Shown in pieces: positions 6,037 through 13,567 of a DNA stretch of 19,111 nt. The notes below the pieces were generated by a model. That model saw only the letters and a list, made by a program, of their open reading frames with translations. It was not told the DNA's origin and did no database searches. The translations under genes were made by a program, and so were the position numbers. The DNA is taken from the NCBI GenBank assembly GCA_036833635.1, contig DAITPJ010000037.1:1-19111 (forward strand), read 5' to 3'. The stretch's first letter is position 1. Each line of letters opens with the position of its first letter. This stretch comes from Terrimesophilobacter sp036833635 (GTDB lineage: Bacteria; Actinomycetota; Actinomycetes; Actinomycetales; Microbacteriaceae).

Positions 6037-6783
6037 ATGACGACAGAAGAACTCCCGACGCGGCACGAACGTGCGGACTCGGAGAAGCGCCGCCGTACTC
6101 GCGGAGTGAAGCTCTTCATCCGCGACATCCTCATCATCTTCCTCGCCGCGATCGTCATCTCGGTCGGCATCAAGGCCTTCCTCATCCGGTCGTTTTACAT
6201 CCCCTCCGGGTCGATGCAGGACACGCTTCAGATCGATGACCGCATCATCGTCAACGAGCTCGTGCCGAATCTCATCCCGATCCAGCGGGGCGACGTCGTG
6301 GTCTTCCGCGATCCGGGCGGATGGCTGGACCCGCGCTACGAGCCGCCGCAGAACTGGTTCGTCGCGAGCGTCGACTGGGTGCTCTCGGTCGTCGGTCTGA
6401 GCGCGCCCGACAGCAACGATCACCTCATCAAGCGCGTCATCGGGCTCCCCGGCGACGACGTCGAGTGCTGCAACACCTTCGGTCAGCTGTCGGTCAACGG
6501 AGTGCCGCTCGACGAGCCGTACCTCAAGCTCGGCCCCGGTGTGACGAAGGTCTCCGGCACCGACTTCTCGGTGACAGTTCCCGCGGACTCACTCTGGGTC
6601 ATGGGCGACAACCGTTACGATTCCGCGGATTCCCGCTACAACACGACCAAGCCGGGCAAGGGCTTCGTGCCGATCGAGAACGTCGTCGGTCGCGCGTTCC
6701 TCGTGAGCTGGCCGATCGACCACTGGTCCTGGCTCGACAACTACCCGACGGTGTTCGCGGGCGTGGACGACAAGAGTCCGTAA
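6037..6783 (+). CDS. lepB: Signal peptidase I
   Basis: Cleaves signal peptides from secreted proteins at the outer face of the membrane with a Ser-Lys dyad. The 248-residue protein has a polar N-terminus, one transmembrane helix at about 28-50, and then the catalytic regions: S59 in YIPSGSM (box B), K132 in HLIKRVIGLPGD (box D), and GDNRYDSADSR (190-200, box E). RGDVVVFRDP (84-93) is box C. Residues between boxes C and D carry a loop (about 94-128) typical of actinobacterial forms. The ATG start has AGGGG upstream. The stop TAA shares one base with the rnhB start, so lepB and rnhB are one transcription unit. Confidence 0.97.
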   Translation: MTTEELPTRHERADSEKRRRTRGVKLFIRDILIIFLAAIVISVGIKAFLIRSFYIPSGSMQDTLQIDDRIIVNELVPNLIPIQRGDVVVFRDPGGWLDPRYEPPQNWFVASVDWVLSVVGLSAPDSNDHLIKRVIGLPGDDVECCNTFGQLSVNGVPLDEPYLKLGPGVTKVSGTDFSVTVPADSLWVMGDNRYDSADSRYNTTKPGKGFVPIENVVGRAFLVSWPIDHWSWLDNYPTVFAGVDDKSP

Positions 6784-7454
6784 TGGGCGTCGCCGACCCC
6801 ACCCTCGACGTCGAGAGTGAACTATTCGATTCCGGCGCGCGCTTCGTGATCGGATGCGACGAGGTCGGCCGCGGGGCGCTCGCCGGGCCGGTCGCGGTGG
6901 GCCTGTGCGTCGTCGACGCGCGCCTCGTCGACGCGAACCGGATGCCGGAGGGGCTTCGCGACTCCAAGATGCTGAGCGAGCCGCGCCGGGAGGCCATGGC
7001 GCCGCTCGCCTCGGCGTGGGCGCTGCTCTCCGCGGTCGGGCTCGCGAGCGCCGAGGAGGTCGATCGCCTCGGGATCACCGCGTGTCTCGGCCTCGCAGGC
7101 AAGCGTGCCCTCGCCGAGCTCCATGCCGCCGGGCTCGCCATCCTCGAGAGCGTGATTCTGCTCGACGGGCACCACGACTGGCTGAACCCGGCGCTCACCA
7201 CTCCGCTCGCCGTGCGGACGCGGATCAAGGCCGACCGCGACTGCGGCTCGGTGGCCGCAGCCTCCGTCATCGCGAAGGTGCACCGCGATCGGCTCATGAT
7301 CGCCGCCGACGCCGAGCTGCCGGGGTACGAATGGAGTGGCAATAAGGGTTACGGTTCGGCGGGGCATCTCGCGGCGATCGAACGACTCGGACCCAGCCGG
7401 CTGCACCGCCTGAGCTGGCTTCGGACCCCTGCGCTGCTCAGTGAGACCGCCTAG
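6783..7454 (+). CDS. rnhB: Ribonuclease HII
   Basis: Cuts the RNA strand of RNA-DNA hybrids and starts removal of single misincorporated ribonucleotides. The 223-residue protein has the four acidic catalytic residues of type 2 RNases H: D26 and E27 in GCDEVGRGALAGP, D128 in LLDGHHDWL, and D151 in IKADRDCGSVAAASVIAKVHRD. The last segment (148-169) and NKGYGSAGHLAAI are family-specific. The ATG overlaps the lepB stop by one base, which fixes the start. The first about 18 residues are unconserved. Its TAG stop is also the start of a -10-like box for the following gene. Confidence 0.96.
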   Translation: MGVADPTLDVESELFDSGARFVIGCDEVGRGALAGPVAVGLCVVDARLVDANRMPEGLRDSKMLSEPRREAMAPLASAWALLSAVGLASAEEVDRLGITACLGLAGKRALAELHAAGLAILESVILLDGHHDWLNPALTTPLAVRTRIKADRDCGSVAAASVIAKVHRDRLMIAADAELPGYEWSGNKGYGSAGHLAAIERLGPSRLHRLSWLRTPALLSETA

Positions 7455-7457
7455 GAT
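7452..7457 (+). promoter_or_regulatory. TANNNT -10 box before the DUF2469 gene
   Basis: TAGGAT begins on the rnhB stop codon and is ten bases before the ATG at 7468. This gives a leader of only about three or four bases. Confidence 0.4.
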
Positions 7458-7467
7458 TGACAGGCAT

Positions 7468-7791
7468 ATGGACGAGGAAGATTTCGAAGACTACGACCGC
7501 GAGGTCGAGCTGGCGCTGTTCCGGGAGTACCGGGACGTCGTCTCGCAGTTCCGCTATGTCGTGGAGACCGAGCGGCGGTTCTACCTCGCGAACGAGGTCG
7601 AACTGGTGCGCCAGGACACCGAGCACGACTTCTACTTCGAGCTCACCATGAACGACGTCTGGGTCTGGGATGTCTACCGTTCCGACCGCTTCGTCAAGTC
7701 GGTGCGCGTGCTCACCTTCAAGGACGTCAACGTGGAGGAGCTGAGCGCCAAGGAGCTCGAACTCCCCAAGGAGCTCGCGCTCGACGAGTAG
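7468..7791 (+). CDS. DUF2469 family protein
   Basis: A 107-residue acidic protein, soluble by composition, belonging to an actinobacterial family that is regularly encoded directly after rnhB. The signature EDFEDYDREVELALFREYRDVVSQFRYVVETERRFYLANEVEL runs through the first half and the DVWVWDVYRSDRFVKSVRVLTFKDVNVEEL block through the second. No enzymatic motif is visible and the function is unknown to me. The ATG at 7468 is chosen because the family begins MDEEDFE; an in-frame GTG at 7441 lies inside rnhB. Its conserved position suggests a link with rnhB or lepB, but this is inference. Confidence 0.88.
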   Translation: MDEEDFEDYDREVELALFREYRDVVSQFRYVVETERRFYLANEVELVRQDTEHDFYFELTMNDVWVWDVYRSDRFVKSVRVLTFKDVNVEELSAKELELPKELALDE

Positions 7792-7835
7792 GGCGGCTTC
7801 ACCAGGCACCCGGCACACCGACAAGGACGTCTCGC

Positions 7836-9284
7836 GTGGAACCCACTGTCTTCGAGCGCATCATTCCCGATGAGCGCATCGTCACGGCGTCGCTCGAAGG
7901 ATCGCGGCTCTCGACATTCTGGCTCGACGACATCGGGTCTGATGGTCGTGGCGCACCCACCTGGCCCCGGTACAACGACGTCACGAACTACGACCTCGTC
8001 GTCGTCGGTGGCGGGTTCCTCGGGCTGTGGACGGCGCTCCAGGCCAAGCAGCGCGACGCCTCGACGCGCGTCGCCCTGCTGGAGGCGCGCACGATCGGCT
8101 GGGCGGCATCCGGTCGCAACGGCGGCTTCTGCGAGGCGACCCTCACGCACGGGGAGAAGAACGGCGCCCGCCGCTTCCCGAACGAGCTCGAGCAGCTCGA
8201 CCGGCTGGGCATGCAGAATCTCGACGAGATCGAGCAGACGGTGTGGGAGCTCGGGCTCGACTGCGACTTCGAACGTACCGGGGCGATTGCCGTGGCCGTC
8301 GAGCCGTACCAGGTCGCCGAGCTGGAGGCCGACGTGCTCGAAACAGGCGGCGACGGCGGGCACCTCGTCTATCTCGATGAGAAGCGGATGCGGGCCGAGA
8401 TCGCCTCTCCGACGTACCTCGCCGGCCTGTGGGCGACGCGCGACACGGCCATGGTGCATCCGGGAAAGCTCGCGCACGAGCTCGCTCGGGCATGCGCGGA
8501 GGCCGGCGTCGACCTCTTCGAGAACTCGCCCGTGCTCACGCTCGACAGCGACCGCACAGGACCGGTGACGGTCAAGCTCGCGACCGGGGACATCCGGGCC
8601 CAGCGCGTGGCGCTCGCGACAAATGCGTTCCCCGCACTGCTCAAGCGTTACCGCTGGCACACCGTTCCGGTCTACGACTACGTGCTCATGACCGAGCCGC
8701 TGAGCGCCGCGCAGCTCGACTCGATCGGCTGGAAGGGGCGCCAGGGGCTCTCCGACATGGCCAATCAGTTCCACTACTACCGGCTCACGAAGGACAACCG
8801 CATCCTGTTCGGCGGCTACGACGCGATCTACCACTTCGGCGGGCGCATCAAGCCGGAGTACGAGGACCGACCGGTGTCGCACCGGATGCTCGCGCGCCAC
8901 TTCTTCACGACATTCCCGCAACTGGAGGGCATCCGTTTCACGCACCGCTGGGCGGGGGTCATCGATACCTGCAGCCGGTTCACGGCGTTCTTCGGGCATG
9001 CGCGCGGCGGCCGGGTCGCGCACGCCGCGGGCTTCACGGGGCTCGGTGTCGCGGGGACCCGCTTCGCCGCGAACGTCATGCTCGACCAGCTGTGGGGACT
9101 CGAGACCGAGCGCACCTCCCTCAAGATGGTGCGATCACTGCCCATCCCGTTCCCGCCCGACCCGATCGCCTGGCTCGGCGTCGAAGTCTCGCGCTGGGCG
9201 CTCGACCGGGCAGACCACAACCGTGGCAGGCGCAACCTCGTGCTGCGCACGCTGGATGCCGTCGGGCTGGGGTTCGACTCGTGA
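7836..9284 (+). CDS. FAD-dependent oxidoreductase (DAO superfamily, PuuB/OrdL-like)
   Basis: A flavoprotein of 482 residues that most likely oxidises a secondary or primary amine. The dinucleotide-binding motif is YDLVVVGGGFLGLWTAL (residues 52-68), with E83 at the end of the second strand to hold the ribose, followed by ASGRNGGF (91-98), a segment typical of gamma-glutamylputrescine oxidase and related proteins. HRWAGVIDT and GFTGLGVAGTRFAANVM near the C-terminal end form the second half of the FAD site. The N-terminal 50 residues (ending with FWLDDIG...PTWPRY) are typical of the subgroup. The GTG has AAGGA eight bases upstream. It overlaps the cupin gene by four bases (GTGA), so the pair is co-translated. 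The substrate is unknown. Confidence 0.88.
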   Translation: MEPTVFERIIPDERIVTASLEGSRLSTFWLDDIGSDGRGAPTWPRYNDVTNYDLVVVGGGFLGLWTALQAKQRDASTRVALLEARTIGWAASGRNGGFCEATLTHGEKNGARRFPNELEQLDRLGMQNLDEIEQTVWELGLDCDFERTGAIAVAVEPYQVAELEADVLETGGDGGHLVYLDEKRMRAEIASPTYLAGLWATRDTAMVHPGKLAHELARACAEAGVDLFENSPVLTLDSDRTGPVTVKLATGDIRAQRVALATNAFPALLKRYRWHTVPVYDYVLMTEPLSAAQLDSIGWKGRQGLSDMANQFHYYRLTKDNRILFGGYDAIYHFGGRIKPEYEDRPVSHRMLARHFFTTFPQLEGIRFTHRWAGVIDTCSRFTAFFGHARGGRVAHAAGFTGLGVAGTRFAANVMLDQLWGLETERTSLKMVRSLPIPFPPDPIAWLGVEVSRWALDRADHNRGRRNLVLRTLDAVGLGFDS

Positions 9285-9649
9285 GCGGGTCCCTGGGCGG
9301 CGCGAATCGCGACTTCGACGATGGCGCTGAAGTGAACGCCGCAGAACTGAGTCTCCTTCACTCGCCAGTCGTAGCCGAGCAGGTGCTGGATGGGGCGCCG
9401 ACCTCTGGAGCAGTCGCGCTCGGCGAGTACGCCGGCAGCGAGGTGGGCGTGTGGGAACTCACCCCGGGGACGGTGACGGATGTCGAGGCCGACGAGCTCT
9501 TCGTCGTGCTGTCGGGTGCCGCGACCGTCGAGTTCGTCGACGAGGAGCGGCTCGTGCACCTCGGCCCCGGATCAGTCATGCGGCTCGAAGCGGGCCAGCG
9601 CACGGTCTGGACCGTGACCGAGACCCTGCGCAAGGTGTACCTCACCTAA
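9281..9649 (+). CDS. Small cupin-domain protein
   Basis: A single-domain cupin of 122 residues from GTG 9281, or 105 from GTG 9332. The barrel is recognisable in VWELTPGTVTDVEADELFVVLSGAATVEF followed by GSVMRLEAGQRTVWTVTETLRKVYLT, as in the EutQ-like (DUF861) group. The usual His metal ligands of classic cupins are absent in the first motif, where E-A-D-E-L stands instead. The longer start overlaps the FAD oxidoreductase stop by four bases, suggesting coupling; the 17 extra residues look unstructured, so the shorter start is also possible. Cupins paired with such oxidases are common; a role as partner enzyme or sensor is inference. Confidence 0.82.
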   Translation: MSGSLGGANRDFDDGAEVNAAELSLLHSPVVAEQVLDGAPTSGAVALGEYAGSEVGVWELTPGTVTDVEADELFVVLSGAATVEFVDEERLVHLGPGSVMRLEAGQRTVWTVTETLRKVYLT

Positions 9650-9693
9650 CTCCTCCACAGGCTGTCACCCTCGGGGGAGGCCACCGAATCTGG

Positions 9694-9712
9694 GCCGAGC
9701 GCCTCGGCGTTT
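9694..9712 (+). terminator. Possible terminator after the cupin gene
   Basis: GCCGAG (9694-9699) and CTCGGC (9703-9708) form a perfect six-base stem over a three-base loop, followed by GTTT. The T run is short, as is common in high-GC genomes. It lies in the 88-base gap between the cupin and yraN. Confidence 0.4.
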
Positions 9713-9737
9713 CGAAACAGTGCGCCACCCTCGACGC

Positions 9738-10094
9738 ATGGCAGCGAAGGACGACCTGGGCAGGCGCGGCGAGGAGCTCGCTGCGCAGTTCCTCGTCGCC
9801 GCGGGCTACACGATCGTCGATCGCAATTGGCGGTGCGCCCGCGGCGAGATCGACCTCGTCGCCCGCGACGGAAACGACACGGTCTTCGTCGAGGTCAAGA
9901 CGCGCACGAGCACGGCGTTCGGGCATCCGTTCGAGGCCATCACGCCGCGAAAGCTCGCCCGCCTTCGACGACTGGCCATGGCGTGGTGCGACGCGCATCC
10001 GTACCGTCGCGGGGTGGTTCGCATCGACGCGATCGCCGTCATCGCCGGGGCAGGCGCGGCGCCGAGCCTCGAACACCTCAGGCGGATCGGCTGA
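9738..10094 (+). CDS. yraN: YraN family (UPF0102) nuclease-fold protein
   Basis: A 118-residue protein with the restriction-endonuclease-like core: E13 in RRGEELAAQFL, D39 in RGEIDLVARDG, and E52-K54 in VFVEVKTRTS, which is the PD-(D/E)XK arrangement. Length and motifs match the UPF0102 family, which is encoded beside yifB and dprA in many actinobacteria; the biochemical role is not settled. The ATG at 9738 gives MAAKDDLGRRGEE, the usual family start. The stop TGA shares one base with the yifB start, so the three genes yraN-yifB-dprA form an operon. Confidence 0.93.
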   Translation: MAAKDDLGRRGEELAAQFLVAAGYTIVDRNWRCARGEIDLVARDGNDTVFVEVKTRTSTAFGHPFEAITPRKLARLRRLAMAWCDAHPYRRGVVRIDAIAVIAGAGAAPSLEHLRRIG

Positions 10095-11629
10095 TGGCGG
10101 TCGGGCGCACCCACGCCGTCGCCCTCCTCGGGCTGCAGGGCGCCATCGTGGAGATCGAGGCCGACTACTCCTCCCAGCTTCCGAAGTTCGTCATCATCGG
10201 TCTTCCGGATGCGGCGCTCGGCGAAGCGCGCGACCGAGTGCTCGCCGCGGCATCGAATTCCGGATGCGACCTCCCGTCGCGCCGCCTCACCGTCAACCTC
10301 TCGCCCGCCGCGCTTCCGAAGCAGGGCTCTGGGTTCGACCTCGGGATCGCGCTCGCGACGCTGGCCGCCTCCGGGATCGTGCATCCGGAGTCGATCGATC
10401 GGCTCGTGCACCTCGGCGAACTCGGCCTCGACGGGCGGTTGCGGCCGATCGCCGGCATCCTGCCCGCCGTCTCGGCGGCAGCGATCGCCGGCTTCGACAC
10501 CGTCATGGTGCCGACGGGCAACGCGGCCGAGGCCTCGCTCGTGCCAGGGATCCGGGTCGTCCCGGTCGCCTCGCTGCGGGATGCCGCGATCTGGCACGGA
10601 GCCGAGTTCGAATCCATCCCGGTCGAGCCCATTCTCGTCGCCGAGCCGGAGGCGGCGGCCGACGAGGAGCTCGACCTCGCCGACATCATCGGCAACGAGG
10701 ATGCCGTGGAGGCCATGGTCGTCGCCGCAGCGGGCGGTCACCACGCCTTCCTGTTGGGGCCGCCCGGGTCGGGCAAGACGATGCTCGCTGCCCGCCTGCC
10801 GGGGCTCCTTCCGGATCTCGACCCGGCGACGGCGCTCGAGGTAAGTTCGATCCGCTCGCTCGGCGGGCTCCCTGTCGGCAACGCGCTCGTCGTGCGTCCG
10901 CCACTCGAGGCTCCGCACCATACCGCGACGGCCGCCGCGCTCATCGGGGGAGGCAGCAGGCAGATCCGCCCTGGCGCGGCAGCGCGCGCGAGCGGCGGGG
11001 TCCTCTTTCTCGACGAGGCACCGGAGTTCACCTCCTCGGTGCTCGACGCGCTGCGCCAGCCGCTCGAATCCGGCGTCATCAGCATCCACCGGGCGAACGC
11101 GGTCGCGCACTATCCAGGGCGGTTCCAGCTCATCCTCGCGGCCAACCCGTGCCCGTGCGGCCAATACGGCGCGCGTGACTCGGAGTGCACGTGTCCACCG
11201 AGCGCGCGGCGGCGGTACCTCGGCCGGCTCTCCGGCCCGCTCCTCGATCGCATCGACATCCAGTTGCGCGTGCAGCGCATCACGAGCGCCCAGCTCAAGC
11301 TCGCCGGCGATACTCCGCGCACGACGACGGCGCAGGCTCGGTCCAGGGTCATCGCCGCCCGGGAGCGCGCCGCAGCGCGGCTCGCCTCGACGCCGTGGCA
11401 GGTCAACTCGCAAGTGCCGGGCCACTGGCTCCGCGGGCCGCAGGCCCGACTGGGCAGCGTCGTGACCGCCAGCATCGACCGTGCGCTCGAGCGCGGCGGG
11501 ATCACCATGCGCGGCTACGACCGCGTCCTGCGTCTCGGCTGGACTCTGGCCGATCTCGACTCCGCCGATACGCCGACCGCCGACCACATCGGCCGCGCGC
11601 TCTACCTCAGGAAGGCCCTCTCAGCATGA
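10094..11629 (+). CDS. yifB: YifB/ComM family AAA+ ATPase (Mg-chelatase-like)
   Basis: A 511-residue AAA+ protein. The N-terminal Lon-protease-like fold (residues about 20-170; FVIIGLPDAALGEARDRVLAA, RLTVNLSPAALPKQGSGFDLGIAL) is followed by the ATPase core with Walker A GPPGSGKT (222-229) and Walker B GGVLFLDE (301-308), then the cysteine-bearing NPCPCGQYGARDSECTC segment (351-367) and the C-terminal Mg_chelatase_C domain. The Vibrio homologue ComM is a helicase that speeds branch migration during natural transformation. Here the gene is embedded between yraN and dprA with one- and four-base overlaps, matching a DNA-processing role. Competence of this organism cannot be concluded from it, because the family is widespread in non-competent species. 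Confidence 0.95.
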   Translation: MAVGRTHAVALLGLQGAIVEIEADYSSQLPKFVIIGLPDAALGEARDRVLAAASNSGCDLPSRRLTVNLSPAALPKQGSGFDLGIALATLAASGIVHPESIDRLVHLGELGLDGRLRPIAGILPAVSAAAIAGFDTVMVPTGNAAEASLVPGIRVVPVASLRDAAIWHGAEFESIPVEPILVAEPEAAADEELDLADIIGNEDAVEAMVVAAAGGHHAFLLGPPGSGKTMLAARLPGLLPDLDPATALEVSSIRSLGGLPVGNALVVRPPLEAPHHTATAAALIGGGSRQIRPGAAARASGGVLFLDEAPEFTSSVLDALRQPLESGVISIHRANAVAHYPGRFQLILAANPCPCGQYGARDSECTCPPSARRRYLGRLSGPLLDRIDIQLRVQRITSAQLKLAGDTPRTTTAQARSRVIAARERAAARLASTPWQVNSQVPGHWLRGPQARLGSVVTASIDRALERGGITMRGYDRVLRLGWTLADLDSADTPTADHIGRALYLRKALSA

Positions 11630-12876
11630 GCATTCTCGGACTCAAGGAAGCGGAGGTCGCGCCCCTCGTGCGGGCGGTCGCCGGCGACGAACTCGAAGGC
11701 GACGCGCTTCGCGAGCGGTTCGCTCGATCGGCGTGGACGGGGATCGTCGAACCGGGCGACCGGGTCGCGGGCGTGCTCATCGAGGCGCTCGGGGCGACCG
11801 CAGCGCTCGACGCGGTCGTCGCCCGAACTTCCGTCGACAGCCTTCTCGAGCGGGTCGACGCGGAGCTCGACCATGACGAGCTCGAGCAGGCTCTCGCGCG
11901 CTGGGCACCGCGACTGCAATCCCGCGTCGCGCTCCTCGCCCTCAAGCAGGCGGCCAGGTACGCGGTGCGGCTGCTCATTCCGGGTGACCCGGCCTGGCCC
12001 GCCGGCTTCGACGATCTCGGCGCCCACGCCCCCGTCGCACTCTGGCTGCGCGGCAACGAACCCACGCTCGGCACCGCAGGTTCCTCGATCGCCCTCGTCG
12101 GGGCCAGGGCGGCCACCGGATACGGCGAGCATGTGGCGATGGAGGCATCCGCCGGTCTCGTGGATCGCGGCTACACGATCGTGTCGGGGGCTGCCTACGG
12201 CATCGACGGCATGGCGCACCGTGCCGCGCTCGCGAGCTCCGGGCAGACGATCGCCGTGCTCGCCGGCGGCGTCGACCGCTTCTACCCGAGCGGCCACGAA
12301 GCGCTTCTCACGCGCATCGTCGACCAGGGGGCCGTCGTCTCAGAGCTGCCGTGCGGGGCGGCTCCCACGAAGTGGCGCTTCCTCCAGCGCAACAGGTTGA
12401 TAGCGGCCATGAGCGGGGCGACCATCGTGCTCGAGGCGGGCTGGCGCTCCGGATCGCTCAACACGGCCGGCCACGCCGCGGCGCTCGGGCGGCCGCTCGG
12501 GGCGGTGCCAGGCCCTGTCACGAGCGCAGCATCCGCCGGATGCCACCGGCTCATCCGTGACTTCGGCGCGGTGTGCGTCACGAACGCCGACGAGATGGCG
12601 GAGCTCGCGCCCCTCCCCGTCGAGACCGTGACATCGGATGCCACGCACGCGCCGACCGAACTTCCGGGCCTCGGCGCGGACGAGCTGCGCGTCACGGATG
12701 CGATGAGCGCCAGGTCGGCACGCCTCGTCGACGACATCGCGGCACGGTCCGGGCTCTCCATCGCCACCGTGCAGGGAGTGCTCGGCGCCATGCAGCTCGA
12801 GGGCAGCGCCGCGGAGCGCGCATCCGGTTGGGTGAAAACCGGCCCGCCCTCGGCGCCGGCAGCTCAAGCGAACTAG
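11626..12876 (+). CDS. dprA: DNA-processing protein DprA
   Basis: DprA binds incoming single-stranded DNA and loads RecA. The 416-residue protein has a variable N-terminal helical region (1-115), the Rossmann-like core with IALVGARAATGYGE (155-168), GAAYGIDGMAHRAAL (188-202), VLAGGVDRFYPSGH (211-224), RFLQRNRLIAAMSGATIVLEAGWRSGSLNTA (251-281), VPGPVTSAASAGCHRLI (294-310), and a C-terminal winged-helix-like domain (about 345-405). The ATG overlaps the yifB stop by four bases (ATGA). The N-terminal extension is usual for actinobacterial DprA. As with yifB, presence does not prove competence. Confidence 0.96.
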   Translation: MSILGLKEAEVAPLVRAVAGDELEGDALRERFARSAWTGIVEPGDRVAGVLIEALGATAALDAVVARTSVDSLLERVDAELDHDELEQALARWAPRLQSRVALLALKQAARYAVRLLIPGDPAWPAGFDDLGAHAPVALWLRGNEPTLGTAGSSIALVGARAATGYGEHVAMEASAGLVDRGYTIVSGAAYGIDGMAHRAALASSGQTIAVLAGGVDRFYPSGHEALLTRIVDQGAVVSELPCGAAPTKWRFLQRNRLIAAMSGATIVLEAGWRSGSLNTAGHAAALGRPLGAVPGPVTSAASAGCHRLIRDFGAVCVTNADEMAELAPLPVETVTSDATHAPTELPGLGADELRVTDAMSARSARLVDDIAARSGLSIATVQGVLGAMQLEGSAAERASGWVKTGPPSAPAAQAN

Positions 12877-12878
12877 CC

Positions 12879-12906
12879 TAGGGTCGGCGACCTCCTGCGC
12901 GGTCGC
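12879..12906 (+). promoter_or_regulatory. Promoter-like box and hairpin after dprA
   Basis: TAGGGT (12879-12884) follows the dprA stop by two bases and is a TANNNT box. It is directly followed by a perfect hairpin GCGACC/GGTCGC (12887-12892 with 12901-12906, eight-base loop). The hairpin could end dprA transcription or lie at the start of the next message; GAGGAAGG follows at 12908-12915, 13 bases before the ATG at 12929. Confidence 0.3.
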
Positions 12907-12928
12907 AGAGGAAGGCCCCAGGCGAACA

Positions 12929-13567
12929 ATGAGGTTTCGGAGCCGCGATCGACGGCGGGTGCACACCCCCTTCGACGAATCGATGCTGCCCAGGCCGCGA
13001 ACCCTGACCGTCGCCGAAGCCGTCGGCGAGGGGCTCCTGCTCACCGAGTACGCGAGCCGGATGTCGGTCAAGAACAGTTTTCTCATTCGGGTTCTCACCG
13101 GGCAGGGGCCATGGGACCCCGGTCGTGGGCGGGAGATTGCTGGCGGCGTGCTGCAGCTTCTTGCCGTCGAATCCGACACGGATGCCGACAACCTCGAGGC
13201 GCTCATCGCGAGGATCGGGAGCGCCCCGCCGTCCGCGAGGGACCCGCAGGGCTACTCGCGCGACGACCTTCCGAACATGAAACATCGCCGCGACGTCGCG
13301 AGGGAGTTGGCCGAGCGACTACGGGCGCAGAGCGTCGACGATGCCTACCTCGACGATCTGGTCGGCGGGGCGCGTCGCGACGCCTGGCGCGAGGTCGCCT
13401 CCAACATCGAGCACAACCTCGATCTCGAGTACATCCCCGTCGACGCCGACTACCTGAAGCACCGCGACCAGCGCCTGCGGGACCTCGTCGCGGAGGACCT
13501 CGCGGCGCTTCAGTCCGCCGCCATCGCCAAGCCCGCGACCGGAGCGACCTCTAGGCTTGAGCCGTGA
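12929..13567 (+). CDS. Conserved actinobacterial protein of unknown function
   Basis: A 212-residue, charged, probably soluble and largely helical protein. The N-terminus is RRRVHTPFDESMLPRPRTLTVAEAVGEGLLLTEYASRMSVKNSFLIRVL; proteins with this start are, as I recall, often labelled asparagine synthase in actinobacterial genomes, but I see no glutamine amidotransferase or ATP pyrophosphatase motif here, so I would not use that name. The C-terminal half (MKHRRDVARELAERLRAQSVDDAYLDDLVGGARRDAWREVASNIEH) looks like a helical bundle. The ATG at 12929 is the first plausible start; the ribosome binding site is weak. It overlaps the phosphodiesterase gene by four bases (GTGA), suggesting joint expression. 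Confidence 0.75.
   Translation: MRFRSRDRRRVHTPFDESMLPRPRTLTVAEAVGEGLLLTEYASRMSVKNSFLIRVLTGQGPWDPGRGREIAGGVLQLLAVESDTDADNLEALIARIGSAPPSARDPQGYSRDDLPNMKHRRDVARELAERLRAQSVDDAYLDDLVGGARRDAWREVASNIEHNLDLEYIPVDADYLKHRDQRLRDLVAEDLAALQSAAIAKPATGATSRLEP
13552..13557 (+). promoter_or_regulatory. TANNNT -10 box inside the 3' end of the preceding gene
   Basis: TAGGCT lies six bases before the GTG at 13564 and is the same hexamer as before trmD. The phosphodiesterase could therefore be made both from the shared message by coupling and from its own leaderless message. Confidence 0.4.

Noticed and set aside
9709..9718. GTTTCGAAAC palindrome before yraN as an operator
   Set aside because: A single ten-base palindrome is expected by chance in a window this size, and nothing else ties it to a regulator.
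9827..11178. Arg-rich plus-strand frames overlapping yraN, yifB and dprA
   Set aside because: Out-of-frame shadows of the real genes, rich in Arg, Ala and Ser, with no recognisable domain.
9738..12876. yraN-yifB-dprA as evidence for a natural competence system
   Set aside because: All three families are widespread in bacteria not known to take up DNA, and no comEA, comEC or pilus gene is in the window.
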